NCBI RefSeq assembly: GCF_036689865.1
Contig: NZ_JBAHUQ010000006.1
Span: 94,751 to 158,750 of the forward strand
Length of the DNA stretch: 64,000 nt
DNA from: Magnetococcus sp. PR-3
Lineage (GTDB): Bacteria > Pseudomonadota > Magnetococcia > Magnetococcales > Magnetococcaceae
Direction: 5' to 3'
Positions 51,574-61,100 of the stretch are shown one piece after another (position 1 is the stretch's first letter; every line of letters starts with the position of its first letter). The notes under the pieces were generated by a model. That model saw only the letters and a list, made by a program, of their open reading frames with translations. It did not search any database and was not told the DNA's origin. Made by a program: the position numbers and the translations under genes.

Positions 51574-53988
51574 TTATGCACTCAGTTTGTTGTAGTGCTC
51601 CAAAAGGGGCATGGTCTCATCAATGGGTACTGGGCGACTGATCCAATACCCTTGGATCTCTCGGCACCCCTCTTTTTTCAAAAAGTGGGACTGTAGCTCT
51701 TCTTCTACACCCTCTGCGACCACCGTTAACCCCATGGACTCTCCCATGGCAATCACGGCACGTACAATCACTTGATCCTCTCGGGTGCGGGTAATTTCTC
51801 GGATAAAGCACTGGTCAATTTTAATGACATCCACCGACAGATTTTTTAGGTAGCTCAAAGAGGAGTAGCCGGTGCCAAAATCATCAATGGCCAACTGAAT
51901 ACCCAGGTCACGTAAAGCATCAATGGAGGCCTGGAGCTTATCATCCATCTCCATGAAGACCGATTCGGTAATCTCAATCTGTAACTGATGGGGGGGGAGT
52001 TGGTATTGTTCTAATAATGCGCCAATACGTTCCGCCAGGGCACAATCACCTTCCAACTCCAGCCCAGATAGATTGACGGATATGACTACGGGAAAACCGG
52101 CTTGATTCCACTGCGCGGTATCCTCAATGGCTTTTTCCATCACCTGGGCATCAATGTCGCCGATCAACCCCAACTCTTCGGCAAGGGGTATGAAGATCGA
52201 CGGATAGATGGTCCCTTTTTCTGGATGGTACCAGCGAACCAGTGCCTCAAAACCCACAATTTGCTGGGAAACAAGATCAAACTTGGGCTGATAATGTACC
52301 TGAAACTGGTTTTCCTTAAGGGCATGACGTAGGGCTGTTTCATATTCCAACCGCACGGTGGCCATATTACTCATTTCCGGCTGGTAAAAGATAACCCGGT
52401 CCTTGCCCTTCTCTTTAGCGGAGTACATGGCTGTATCGGCATTTTTGAGTAAGGTGCGTAGATCATCTCCATCTTCTGGGTAGAGTGCAACACCCAGGGA
52501 GCCACTGACAAATACCTCATGTTTACCTTCCAGCTCCACCGGTACCCGCAAGGCTGTAAGTACTTTATCCGCCACCATCTGGACATCCTGCTGGTCGTGG
52601 ATTTTCTCCAGCAAAATCACAAACTCATCTCCACCTAAGCGTGCCAAGGTATCGGCACTGCGCACACAGTGGGTCAGGCGTTCGCTCACCTCTTGTAGCA
52701 ACTGATCACCATGGGCATGGCCCAGGGAGTCATTAACTTTTTTAAAGCCATCCAGATCTAGGAACATCAAGGCCATGCGGTTTTTTTCCCGTTTGGCTTG
52801 ATCCAGAGCATGTTGCAAACGGTCATTGAATAATACTCGGTTGGGCAGCTCCGTCAGCATATCAAAGTGGGCCAGATGATGAATGCGCTCTTCCCACTCT
52901 TTCTTTTCGGTAATGTCAGTAAACGCACCAATAAAGTGTTTGGGTTCACCCTGCTCATCTTTAACCATGACAATGGTCTCCCAAACTGCAAAGACCTCCC
53001 CATTTTTACGGCGGTTCCAGATCTCTCCTTGCCAGGAGCCTGAAGCGAGTAGGGTCTTCCACAGCTCCGCATAAAATAGAGGATCATGGTGGTCGGATTT
53101 CAGTAAACTTGGGGTTTGCCCCATGGCATCGCGTTCGCTGTAGCCTGTTTGCTCAACAAAGGCGTGGTTTACACTCAATATACGGGCACGGTGGTCGGTA
53201 ACCATCATGGCTTCTTGGGAGTGGTCAAAGACATGGGCTGAGAGACGCAGTTCACCCAAGTGGTGTTGCCGTTCCAAAAAACTGTTGTGGCTACGACGTG
53301 CGACCAGCGAGATACCCAATATACCCAATACCCACAGACCGCCATGGGTCAGGGTGTTGGTTTGTATGGCTTGCTCGGCCAACTGGTAGTAGGAGGCCAT
53401 GGGTACCGAAACACTGACACCACCCCTGACGGAGCCATTCTCAAAACCCAGGTGCCCATGACATTTTTGGCAGTGCTCTTTCATGATCATGGGCTTCATA
53501 AGCCGAAGGTAGGGCTGCCCATTAATTTGGGTGAGCTCCATCTTCTCTTTGCGACCCTGTTTAAACTCCCGGATGGATTGTGTTTCCCAAAAATCGGCTT
53601 GGTTGTTTGGGTTTAAGGCCACTGTGCCGACAATACGCCCCTTAATGCCATAGAGTTGGCCAAACTCATCCATCATCTGTCGTAGCATATAGGCGGGGTT
53701 CATCAAGGTTAGTTGGCGGCCCTCGGTGGTGCGTAGGTCACGATCTGGTACATGGGCCATGTAGGGGCTGGGTGGGGTGCGTTCATCCGGTTGGACATAG
53801 ACACCACCATGGGTGGATGCCCAGTTACGATAGGCTTGGTCTTTATTAAAATTTGCTTTTGCTGTATTGGTCGCCATTTCAAGGGTCTGACGTTTTTCCC
53901 CTGAAATTTGCCAGGAGAGGGAGAGACCAAGAATAAGGGTCCAGATCACAGAGGCCAACACAGCATAACGCAAGGCAGGAGAGCGCAT
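51574..53988 (-). CDS. c-di-GMP synthase/phosphodiesterase with Tll0287-like heme domain
   Basis: An 804-residue membrane protein. TM1 ~8-25; periplasmic Tll0287-like (DUF3365) domain ~26-205 with a c-heme motif Cys173-x-x-Cys176-His177; TM2 ~205-225; PAS/PAC ~240-365; GGDEF domain with intact GGDEF at 452-456; EAL domain with EAL at 581-583 and DDFGTGYSSLSYL. Both catalytic signatures are complete, so it could make and break c-di-GMP. The sensor domain is related to that of the hybrid kinase at 5709. Heme attachment would place redox or gas sensing in the periplasm (inference). Confidence 0.94.
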   Translation of the reverse strand: MRSPALRYAVLASVIWTLILGLSLSWQISGEKRQTLEMATNTAKANFNKDQAYRNWASTHGGVYVQPDERTPPSPYMAHVPDRDLRTTEGRQLTLMNPAYMLRQMMDEFGQLYGIKGRIVGTVALNPNNQADFWETQSIREFKQGRKEKMELTQINGQPYLRLMKPMIMKEHCQKCHGHLGFENGSVRGGVSVSVPMASYYQLAEQAIQTNTLTHGGLWVLGILGISLVARRSHNSFLERQHHLGELRLSAHVFDHSQEAMMVTDHRARILSVNHAFVEQTGYSERDAMGQTPSLLKSDHHDPLFYAELWKTLLASGSWQGEIWNRRKNGEVFAVWETIVMVKDEQGEPKHFIGAFTDITEKKEWEERIHHLAHFDMLTELPNRVLFNDRLQHALDQAKREKNRMALMFLDLDGFKKVNDSLGHAHGDQLLQEVSERLTHCVRSADTLARLGGDEFVILLEKIHDQQDVQMVADKVLTALRVPVELEGKHEVFVSGSLGVALYPEDGDDLRTLLKNADTAMYSAKEKGKDRVIFYQPEMSNMATVRLEYETALRHALKENQFQVHYQPKFDLVSQQIVGFEALVRWYHPEKGTIYPSIFIPLAEELGLIGDIDAQVMEKAIEDTAQWNQAGFPVVISVNLSGLELEGDCALAERIGALLEQYQLPPHQLQIEITESVFMEMDDKLQASIDALRDLGIQLAIDDFGTGYSSLSYLKNLSVDVIKIDQCFIREITRTREDQVIVRAVIAMGESMGLTVVAEGVEEELQSHFLKKEGCREIQGYWISRPVPIDETMPLLEHYNKLSA

Positions 53989-54460
53989 GGTGACTCCTTA
54001 AAAGACCATGGGATGAACGGGGTTTGTCAGAAAAAAGAGCTGTTCCATGGTAGGATCAGTCTGTTTTTTTAACCCTTTTTGATAAGACAAAAAAGAAAGG
54101 TATAAAAGGTAAGATACCAGATTTTTAGATAATTTCTAATGCTATGCACACTTATGTGGGTATTAATATATCAGAAAGTTTGCCAAAAGTAGCAAAAACT
54201 CGCGTTAAATAGCCGTGTTTTATGGCGTGTGGGTAAGTGTTAAGTACACTATAAATACGTATATATGCGGAGTTTAAGCGCGGTGCGGGTTATGGCGTCG
54301 GCCTCTATCTGGTGTTTACCTAGGGCATGAAATCGTCGTACACTGTAAGGCTATGATGGATGGGTAGATGGATGGTCTGGTCATGGTGCCGTACGCACGA
54401 AACGTGTGTGTTTTACATGGCGGGTCAGTGAGCTTTCAAATTTAGTAAAGGGTTGAGACT
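53989..54460. other. divergent intergenic region before thrC
   Basis: A 472-bp, AT-rich (54090-54260) promoter region between the c-di-GMP protein and threonine synthase. No gene or clear attenuator (no threonine/isoleucine-rich leader peptide) seen. Confidence 0.5.
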
Positions 54461-55840
54461 GTGCGTTACATCAGTACCCGGGGCGGTGTTTCCCCCATCT
54501 CTTTCTCCGAAGCGGTTATGATGGGTCTGGCCACCGATGGTGGATTGTTGATCCCTGAAAAGCTACCACAGATTGATGCCGATACCCTGCGCCAATGGGC
54601 CAAACTCTCCTATCAGGAGTTGGCCATTGAAGTGATGCGCCCTTTTGTGGAAGAGGATATTCCTGAAGAGGATCTGCGTCCGTTGGTGATCAATGCCTAC
54701 GCTAAGTTTGAACATGAAGAGATTACCCCGGTTGTGCCGGTCGGGAACGTTCAGGTTTTGGAGCTGTTCCACGGTCCAACCTTGGCTTTTAAGGATGTCG
54801 CCCTGCAGTTTTTGGGTAACCTGTTTGAATATTTGCTGGAAAAACAGGGGGGGCGCCTGAACATTATTGGTGCCACTTCCGGGGATACCGGCTCTGCGGC
54901 GATCCATGGTGTACGGGGTAAGGAGGGGATTGATATCTTTATCCTGCACCCCCATAAGCGGGTTTCACCCGTACAAGAACGGCAGATGACCACGGTGTTG
55001 GACGAAAATGTTCACAACATCGCCATTGAGGGGAATTTTGATGATGGTCAGGCCATTGTCAAAACGCTGTTCAATGATCTGGCGTTCAAGAAGGCGTATA
55101 GCCTTGGTGCGGTAAACTCCATCAACTGGGCCCGTATTTTGGCACAAATTGTCTACTATTTCCGTGCTTGGGCCCGTGTGACGGGGGGAGACCCCAGCAA
55201 AAAAGTGAGCTTCTCGGTCCCTACGGGGAATTTTGGAGATATCTTTGCCGGGTATTTGGCCCGTCAAATGGGGTTACCTGTCGAGAAGCTGATTTTGGCT
55301 ACCAACCGGAATGATATTCTCAGCCGTTTTGTTCTTCAGGGTCGCTACAGTAAAGGGGATGTGGCACCGACCATCAGCCCCTCAATGGATATTCAAATCT
55401 CCTCCAACTTTGAACGCTACCTTTTTGACCTGTTGGGTCGGGATGGTCAGGCAGTCAAAAGCTGTATGGCGCAGTTGGCAGAGACCGGTGGTTTTTCCGT
55501 TTCTGCGGAGCAGTTGGCCGAAGTGCAGAGCATCTTCAGTGCTCAAGCCATTAGTGAAGAGCAGACTTTGGCAACCATTACCCGTGTGTTTAAAGAGTCT
55601 GGTTATGTGCTAGATCCCCACACCGCCGTTGGTGTGGCTGCGGCTGAGGGCACGGAAAATGTAGTGTGTCTGGCTACAGCTCACCCTGCTAAGTTTGCCG
55701 ATGCAGTCAAGCAGGCAACCGGAAATCCAGTAGCACTGCCAGCGGCTATGGCTGATCTGATGGAACTACCCACCCGTTGTGACATTTTACCGGCCACAGC
55801 TGAAGCCATTAAAAATAAGGTTTCTGAAACCCTGGCCTAA
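54461..55840 (+). CDS. thrC: threonine synthase
   Basis: A 459-residue PLP enzyme converting O-phosphohomoserine to threonine, last step of the pathway. Class II (ThrC of Gram-negative/fungal type): MRYISTRGGVSPISFSEAV N-terminus, GPTLAFKDVALQFLGN with the PLP-binding Lys, GATSGDTGSAAIHGV, SVPTGNFGDIFAGYLA, PHTAVGVAA. Starts at GTG 54461. No other threonine pathway genes lie nearby. Confidence 0.96.
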   Translation: MRYISTRGGVSPISFSEAVMMGLATDGGLLIPEKLPQIDADTLRQWAKLSYQELAIEVMRPFVEEDIPEEDLRPLVINAYAKFEHEEITPVVPVGNVQVLELFHGPTLAFKDVALQFLGNLFEYLLEKQGGRLNIIGATSGDTGSAAIHGVRGKEGIDIFILHPHKRVSPVQERQMTTVLDENVHNIAIEGNFDDGQAIVKTLFNDLAFKKAYSLGAVNSINWARILAQIVYYFRAWARVTGGDPSKKVSFSVPTGNFGDIFAGYLARQMGLPVEKLILATNRNDILSRFVLQGRYSKGDVAPTISPSMDIQISSNFERYLFDLLGRDGQAVKSCMAQLAETGGFSVSAEQLAEVQSIFSAQAISEEQTLATITRVFKESGYVLDPHTAVGVAAAEGTENVVCLATAHPAKFADAVKQATGNPVALPAAMADLMELPTRCDILPATAEAIKNKVSETLA

Positions 55841-55848
55841 TGGGCGTT

Positions 55849-55884
55849 GATAAGGTGCTTGCTCGAAAGAGACAAGCGCCTTAT
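55849..55884 (+). terminator. hairpin after thrC
   Basis: A 13-bp stem GATAAGGTGCTTG / CAAGCGCCTTATC with one G-U pair, starting 8 bp after the stop; not followed by a T-run. A second hairpin CACGGCTAA-AACC-TTAGCCGTG lies at 55889-55910. Confidence 0.5.
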
Positions 55885-55952
55885 CCCCCACGGCTAAAAC
55901 CTTAGCCGTGTGCCTATTCACCCCTCGCTTTTTCATGTTGGACCATCTTGTT

Positions 55953-56456
55953 ATGAACACACCCTCTCACTGGGAGACGTCGCTGGAGAGTCTGGCACGT
56001 ACGGAGCAGGTGGGTAACCGTATCGGAAGCCTATTACCTACAGATGCCATCTGCCTGTTTACAGGGGATCTGGCTGCAGGGAAAACCACCTTGATCAAAG
56101 CGATCTGCGGGGGGATGGGGGTTGATCCCCGTACGGTGATCTCGCCCACTTATACCATGACCAATATCTACCAGGGTGAACAGGCCATCTACCATGTGGA
56201 TCTTTACCGTATTGAAGAGGCAGAAGCTTTTTCAATGATGGATGTGGATGATTGGATTAATCCAGAGGGTGTTACTCTCATTGAATGGCCCCAGATTGCA
56301 GCAGAGATTTTAGCGGATCTACCCACCCTGGCTTTGACACTGGAACGCCAGGGCTCACCCGATCAGCCTGTGCATCATTTAAAAGTGGAGAGCCAAGATG
56401 CGGTGTATGCACCACTGATAAAGGACCTCTCCACCCTTAAGGAGGCCCGGCCATGA
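55953..56456 (+). CDS. tsaE: tRNA t6A biosynthesis ATPase TsaE
   Basis: A 167-residue P-loop protein of the TsaE (YjeE) family from ATG 55953; ATG 55935 is also possible. Walker A GDLAAGKTTLIKAI, switch-like SPTYTMTNIY, Walker B HVDLYRIEEAEAF and EGVTLIEWP. Required with TsaB and TsaD for N6-threonylcarbamoyladenosine on ANN-decoding tRNAs; ATPase activity resets the complex. First gene of a tsaE-tsaB-tsaD operon with 4-bp overlaps. Confidence 0.93.
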   Translation: MNTPSHWETSLESLARTEQVGNRIGSLLPTDAICLFTGDLAAGKTTLIKAICGGMGVDPRTVISPTYTMTNIYQGEQAIYHVDLYRIEEAEAFSMMDVDDWINPEGVTLIEWPQIAAEILADLPTLALTLERQGSPDQPVHHLKVESQDAVYAPLIKDLSTLKEARP

Positions 56457-57154
56457 AGGTCCTGGCACTGGATACCACAACCAGCCGAACCGAAATTGCT
56501 CTGGCTCAGGATGGTGAGACGGTGGCCCATTTTTGGGCGGAAACCGGTACCCGCTGTTCCGGGGTTTTGCATGAAATGCTCAAAAATCAGCTGGCGGGTG
56601 CTGGCTGGTCACTTAACCAACTGGATCTATTGGTGGGTATGAAGGGGCCAGGGGCCTTTACCGGTCTACGTATTGGTCTGGCGGCCATTAAAACCTTTGC
56701 CCGGGTGTTGCAGGTACCGGCAATTGGGTTGGGTAGTCTGGAGCTGTTGGCCAGTAGGGCGGGTAAACAGATCGATAAACCAACGGTTTTAACCTCAGCC
56801 ATCAATGTGTTTAGGGATGAGGTCTATTATCAGCACTACCAGTGGCAGGGTGACCAGGCAACACCAACTGGTGACATTGTTTTAAGTGATTTGCAAAAGG
56901 TGTGGGTGGCTTCGCAGGATCATCCTATGATTTTGCGTCGGTTAAAGCAGCGTCATCGTATTACGTTACCCCCGCTGGATCAGGTTGACCTGTTACCCAT
57001 GCTGCTGACCGAGCATCTGGTGTTGGAGGCACTTGACGTGGCCACGGCCAAATTTGCTCAGGATCCATCCAGTGCCTGCGCCTCTTCACTGAACCCGCTC
57101 TATATCAAACCGGAGTCCACCACTCAAATGCCCAAAAAAGGAGCCCCCAAGTGA
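56453..57154 (+). CDS. tsaB: tRNA t6A biosynthesis protein TsaB
   Basis: A 233-residue member of the ASKHA fold; VLALDTTTSRTEIAL start, LVGMKGPGAFTGLRIGLAAIKTFA, and GLGSLELLA are TsaB (YeaZ) signatures. Catalytically inactive paralog of TsaD that dimerises with it and with TsaE. Overlaps both neighbours by 4 bp. Confidence 0.94.
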   Translation: MKVLALDTTTSRTEIALAQDGETVAHFWAETGTRCSGVLHEMLKNQLAGAGWSLNQLDLLVGMKGPGAFTGLRIGLAAIKTFARVLQVPAIGLGSLELLASRAGKQIDKPTVLTSAINVFRDEVYYQHYQWQGDQATPTGDIVLSDLQKVWVASQDHPMILRRLKQRHRITLPPLDQVDLLPMLLTEHLVLEALDVATAKFAQDPSSACASSLNPLYIKPESTTQMPKKGAPK

Positions 57155-58146
57155 GTTCTATTGGGTTAGCCATTGATACGACCTTTGACGACACCTCTGT
57201 CGCCATTATACAAGGTCACCGCGAGCTGTTGGCCAATGTGACACTCTCTCAGTTCAAGGATCATGCTGAGTTCGGGGGGGTGGTGCCCGAGCGGGCTTCG
57301 CGTAAGCATTTGGAGGTGATCCATCTTCTGTTGGATCAAGCTTTAAAGACAGCCAATATAGAGTATGCACAACTCTCCTGGATTGCCGTTTCCAATACAC
57401 CAGGGTTGCTGGGTTCCTTGTTGGTGGGGTTGACGGTGGCCAAAAGTCTGGCCATGGCATTGGATATTCCCTTAATTGGTATTAATCATATTGAGTCGCA
57501 CCCCTATGCCAATATTATTGAGCAGGATCTTTTTCCTCTGCCGGTGGTGCATCTGATTGTTGCAGGGGGGCACACCCTACTGATTCATCAGGAAGACCAT
57601 TTTCAGTGGCAAGTCATTGGGCGCAGTCTGGATGATGCCGCAGGTGAGTGTGTGGATAAAGTGGCCAAGATGTACGGTTTTCCCATGCCAGGAGGTAAAG
57701 CGGTTGATCAGGCCAGTCAGGAACACCCCGCCGATCTCTACCGTTTTCCCCGGCCTATGTTGGACCGGCCAAATCTGGATTTTTCCTTCAGTGGGTTAAA
57801 AACCGCACTGCGGGATTTTCAGAAAGCCAATCCAGATGCTCCCTCAGGCCCGGTATTTTCTGCGTTGCTCGATAGCATTGGCCATGTGTTGGTCGAAAAA
57901 GCCCTACGGGCTGTGCGCCAACAAGAGAGCCAGGCTTTAACAGTGTCTGGAGGCTTGGCCGCCAGCCGTACCCTACGTAAACGGTTTACCGAGCGGTGTG
58001 AGCAGGAGGGGATTACCCTCTATTATCCCTCACCGGGGTTGTGTACCGATAATGCGGCGATGGTGGCTTGTTTGGCCTCCTACCGATATGCCGCTGGTCA
58101 GGTGGATGGGTTGGCGCTGGAGGGTGTGGCCAATCTTATGGTGTAG
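57151..58146 (+). CDS. tsaD: tRNA N6-adenosine threonylcarbamoyltransferase TsaD
   Basis: A 331-residue enzyme transferring threonylcarbamoyl from TC-AMP to A37 of tRNAs. GTG start overlapping tsaB (GTGA). Family motifs: AIDTTFDDTSVAII, GGVVPERASRKHLEVI, SNTPGLLGSLLVGL, metal-binding INHIESHPYANI, VAGGHTLL, DDAAGECVDKVAKMYG, FSFSGLKTAL, VSGGLAASRTLRKRF, and CTDNAAMVA. The first Gly-Asp-x-Ser-Asp of the common motif reads TTFDDTS, a normal variant. Together with tsaE and tsaB it makes three t6A genes in one operon; tsaC is not in the window. Confidence 0.96.
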   Translation: MSSIGLAIDTTFDDTSVAIIQGHRELLANVTLSQFKDHAEFGGVVPERASRKHLEVIHLLLDQALKTANIEYAQLSWIAVSNTPGLLGSLLVGLTVAKSLAMALDIPLIGINHIESHPYANIIEQDLFPLPVVHLIVAGGHTLLIHQEDHFQWQVIGRSLDDAAGECVDKVAKMYGFPMPGGKAVDQASQEHPADLYRFPRPMLDRPNLDFSFSGLKTALRDFQKANPDAPSGPVFSALLDSIGHVLVEKALRAVRQQESQALTVSGGLAASRTLRKRFTERCEQEGITLYYPSPGLCTDNAAMVACLASYRYAAGQVDGLALEGVANLMV

Positions 58147-58152
58147 GGTCGG

Positions 58153-61100
58153 TTATGCTCGGCTGATCATGACCTTTTCTGCCGTGGCAAAGTCGAGCTC
58201 TTCCATGGCCGTATGTAACGCTTCGGCGCGGGTTTCTCCCAGCCACTGGGCAATGGCCGCTTGATGAAGCCGGTAAAGCTCCCGGGCCTGCATTTGTCGT
58301 TGTGCCAGTAGGAGCAAGAGCTCTTCGCGTATCTTCGGTGCTAAAGGCTGGCGATCATCCACGGGTTCCATGGTCTCAACTTCATGGGGGTTCTGCCAGC
58401 TGCTGTAGGATTCTACGAAGATCTGGATAGAGCTGGAGAGTGTCTGCCAGTGTTGCTGTGCCCGTTGCGGATCCACCGCGTGCGCTCTGAGAGATTGCTC
58501 CAAAGAGAGGGCCTGTCGTTGCAGCGCTTCTAAACCTAAGTTTCCACTGATCCCTTTAAAACCATGAACCACACCCATCGCCTCAGGCCAGTTCTGCTCT
58601 TTTAAAAGAGCGTCAACTTTGGGAAGTAACAGTTGGCACTCCTCCACCAGACGATCCAACAGTCTTAAAATGAGTGTGGTGTTGCCTTCAAAGCGTTCCA
58701 ATACCGCTTGTTGTTGCCAATCTTCCAAATGGGGAAGCAAGATGGCATCTTCCTGAGTACCCACAGTGCTGAGCTGATCAATATGTGTTAGCAGCTGATC
58801 TTTGGGCTCGGTCCAGCGACTGATGGCCTCGTAGAGCTGTTTAGGCGAGATGGGTTTGGTAATGTGATCGTTCATCCCCACCTTTAGGGCCCGCTCACGA
58901 TCTTGGCTAAAGGCATTGGCTGTTAAGGCAATGATGGGGGGTTGGTGACAATGGTCCAGGGCTCGGATTTTAATGGTCGCTTCAAATCCATCCATAATAG
59001 GCATTTGTAGATCCATAAGAATGGCATCCAGCACCTCCCCTTTGGTCTGCTCGACCAAGGCCAATGCCTCCTCCCCATGCTGGGCGGTTATGACCCGAAT
59101 ACCGACCCGTTCCAAAATCGCCTTGGCTACCTCCATATTCAATTCATGATCTTCCACCAGTAGAATATTTAAGCCTGCCAGGTGGGTGGCATGATCTCGG
59201 CTGCTGATATCCTCACCACCCCCCATATCCAAAGAGCCTGTGTGCAGAATACGCATCAGGGCATCATAGAGCGCTGTGGGTAGTAGGGGTTTATCCAATA
59301 GACCATCCATACCCGCATGGCTGAGCTGCTCTAAGAAGGCGTGATTCTGGTGCAGGGTGGTCATGAGAATAGTGGGGCGTTTTTTAGGGGTGCTGTTTTG
59401 TATAATCCGCTGCACGGCAGTGAGCAGGTTTTCAGGGGAGCCACAGTTTTCATCCAACAACACCACATCCGGTTGAAAGCCGCTATGTAACAGTTGTGCC
59501 ATAGCTTCTGGCTCGGTCACATGTTCCGTCTTCATCTCCATCGCCCGCATGGAAAAGTGAATGCTATCGGGTAGGGAGGGGCTGCGGCTGGCAATAAGCA
59601 GGCGTAAACCTTTAAAGGCATCCTCCGGGGCTGGGCAGCAGACCGCCATGGCCGATTGGGCTTGTATGGGGAGTAAGCAGGTAAACAGTGAACCCTCACC
59701 AGGACGACTGTTCAGGGTGATATGGCCATTCATCATCTCCATCAAGCGTCGACAAATGGCCAAGCCCAGACCGGTGCCCCCATATTGACGGGTGGTGGAG
59801 CTATCCGCCTGAATAAAGGGTTCAAACAATTTAGATTGAAGCTCTGAGGGAATGCCAATACCACTATCTTGAACCTGAAAGGTAAAGAAGTAGAGGTTGG
59901 CCTGCTGCTGATCTGGTTTGGCCCCTATGGTGATGCGCACTTCGCCCTCATGGGTGAACTTAACCGCATTGCTTAGTAGATTATGCAGTACCTGCCCCAA
60001 GCGCAGACCATCCCCAGACAGCGCCAGGGGCGTACCAGATTCAATAAAAAAGTGGACCTCCAAATTTTTGCTGCGCAAGGTCGGCATTAAATTGGCGGCC
60101 AACTGTTTGAGCAGCTCATCCAGGCGGAAGGGGTGAATTTCCAGATCCATGCGCTCTGCTTCAATTTTGGAAAGATCCAGGATGTCATTGAGCAGGCCCA
60201 TTAAAAAATGGCCGGAATGGTTAATTTTCTCCAAAAAATCCCGTTGGCGTTGATCTTTGGCCTGTTCCAGTGCCAATGAGGAGAGGCCAAGAATGGCATT
60301 CATTGGGGTACGGATTTCATGGCTCATATTGGCCAAAAAACGACTTTTGGCACGGCTGGCAGACTCTGCCTCTACTTTCGCTTCATGGAGTGCGGCCTCC
60401 ATATCCTTACGGGCTGTAATATCGGCAAAAGTACCCACGGCGCGTAAGGGTTGGCCTTGCTGGTTTCGTTCAACGACCTTGCCCCGGTCTAAAATCCACA
60501 TCAATCGGCCACTTGCGGTGGTAATGCGATATTCGGCCTCGTAGAGATCCACATGGCCATCCAGGTGGATGCGTAAAAGTGCCTCTACCCCTGGGCGCTC
60601 CTGCTCCAGGATCATCGCCTTAAGCCGGGCCATACTGCCGGTCAGGCTACCTGTTTCAAAACCCAGCATCGCCTCTAATCGGGGACTGCAGTGAAGATCG
60701 TCATGGTTGATATTCCAATCCCACAAACCATCATTGGAACCGTCTAGAGCAAATTTCAATCGCTCTTCACTCACCCGCAAGGCCCCTTCGGCCTCTTTAA
60801 GTTCCGTGGCATCGCGTAGCAGATGCACCACAACGGGTTTGCCCTCTTCAAGCTCGACCCACTGCACCAAGGCATCCGCTTGCAGGGCGGTGCCATCGGC
60901 TTGGGGTAGGGTAACCTCAAAGCGCAACGTACGATCTTGCCCCTTCACCAGACGATTCATGGTTTGAGCAATGCTCGATTGTGCCTCTGCTGTGGTCAGG
61001 TCCGACAGTCTTTTGGTTAACAGCTCATCCAGGGATAAGCCGGTGGCTTCCACCATACCGCGGTTGACATCGACAAAACGCAAGGTGCGTGGGTCGGCCA

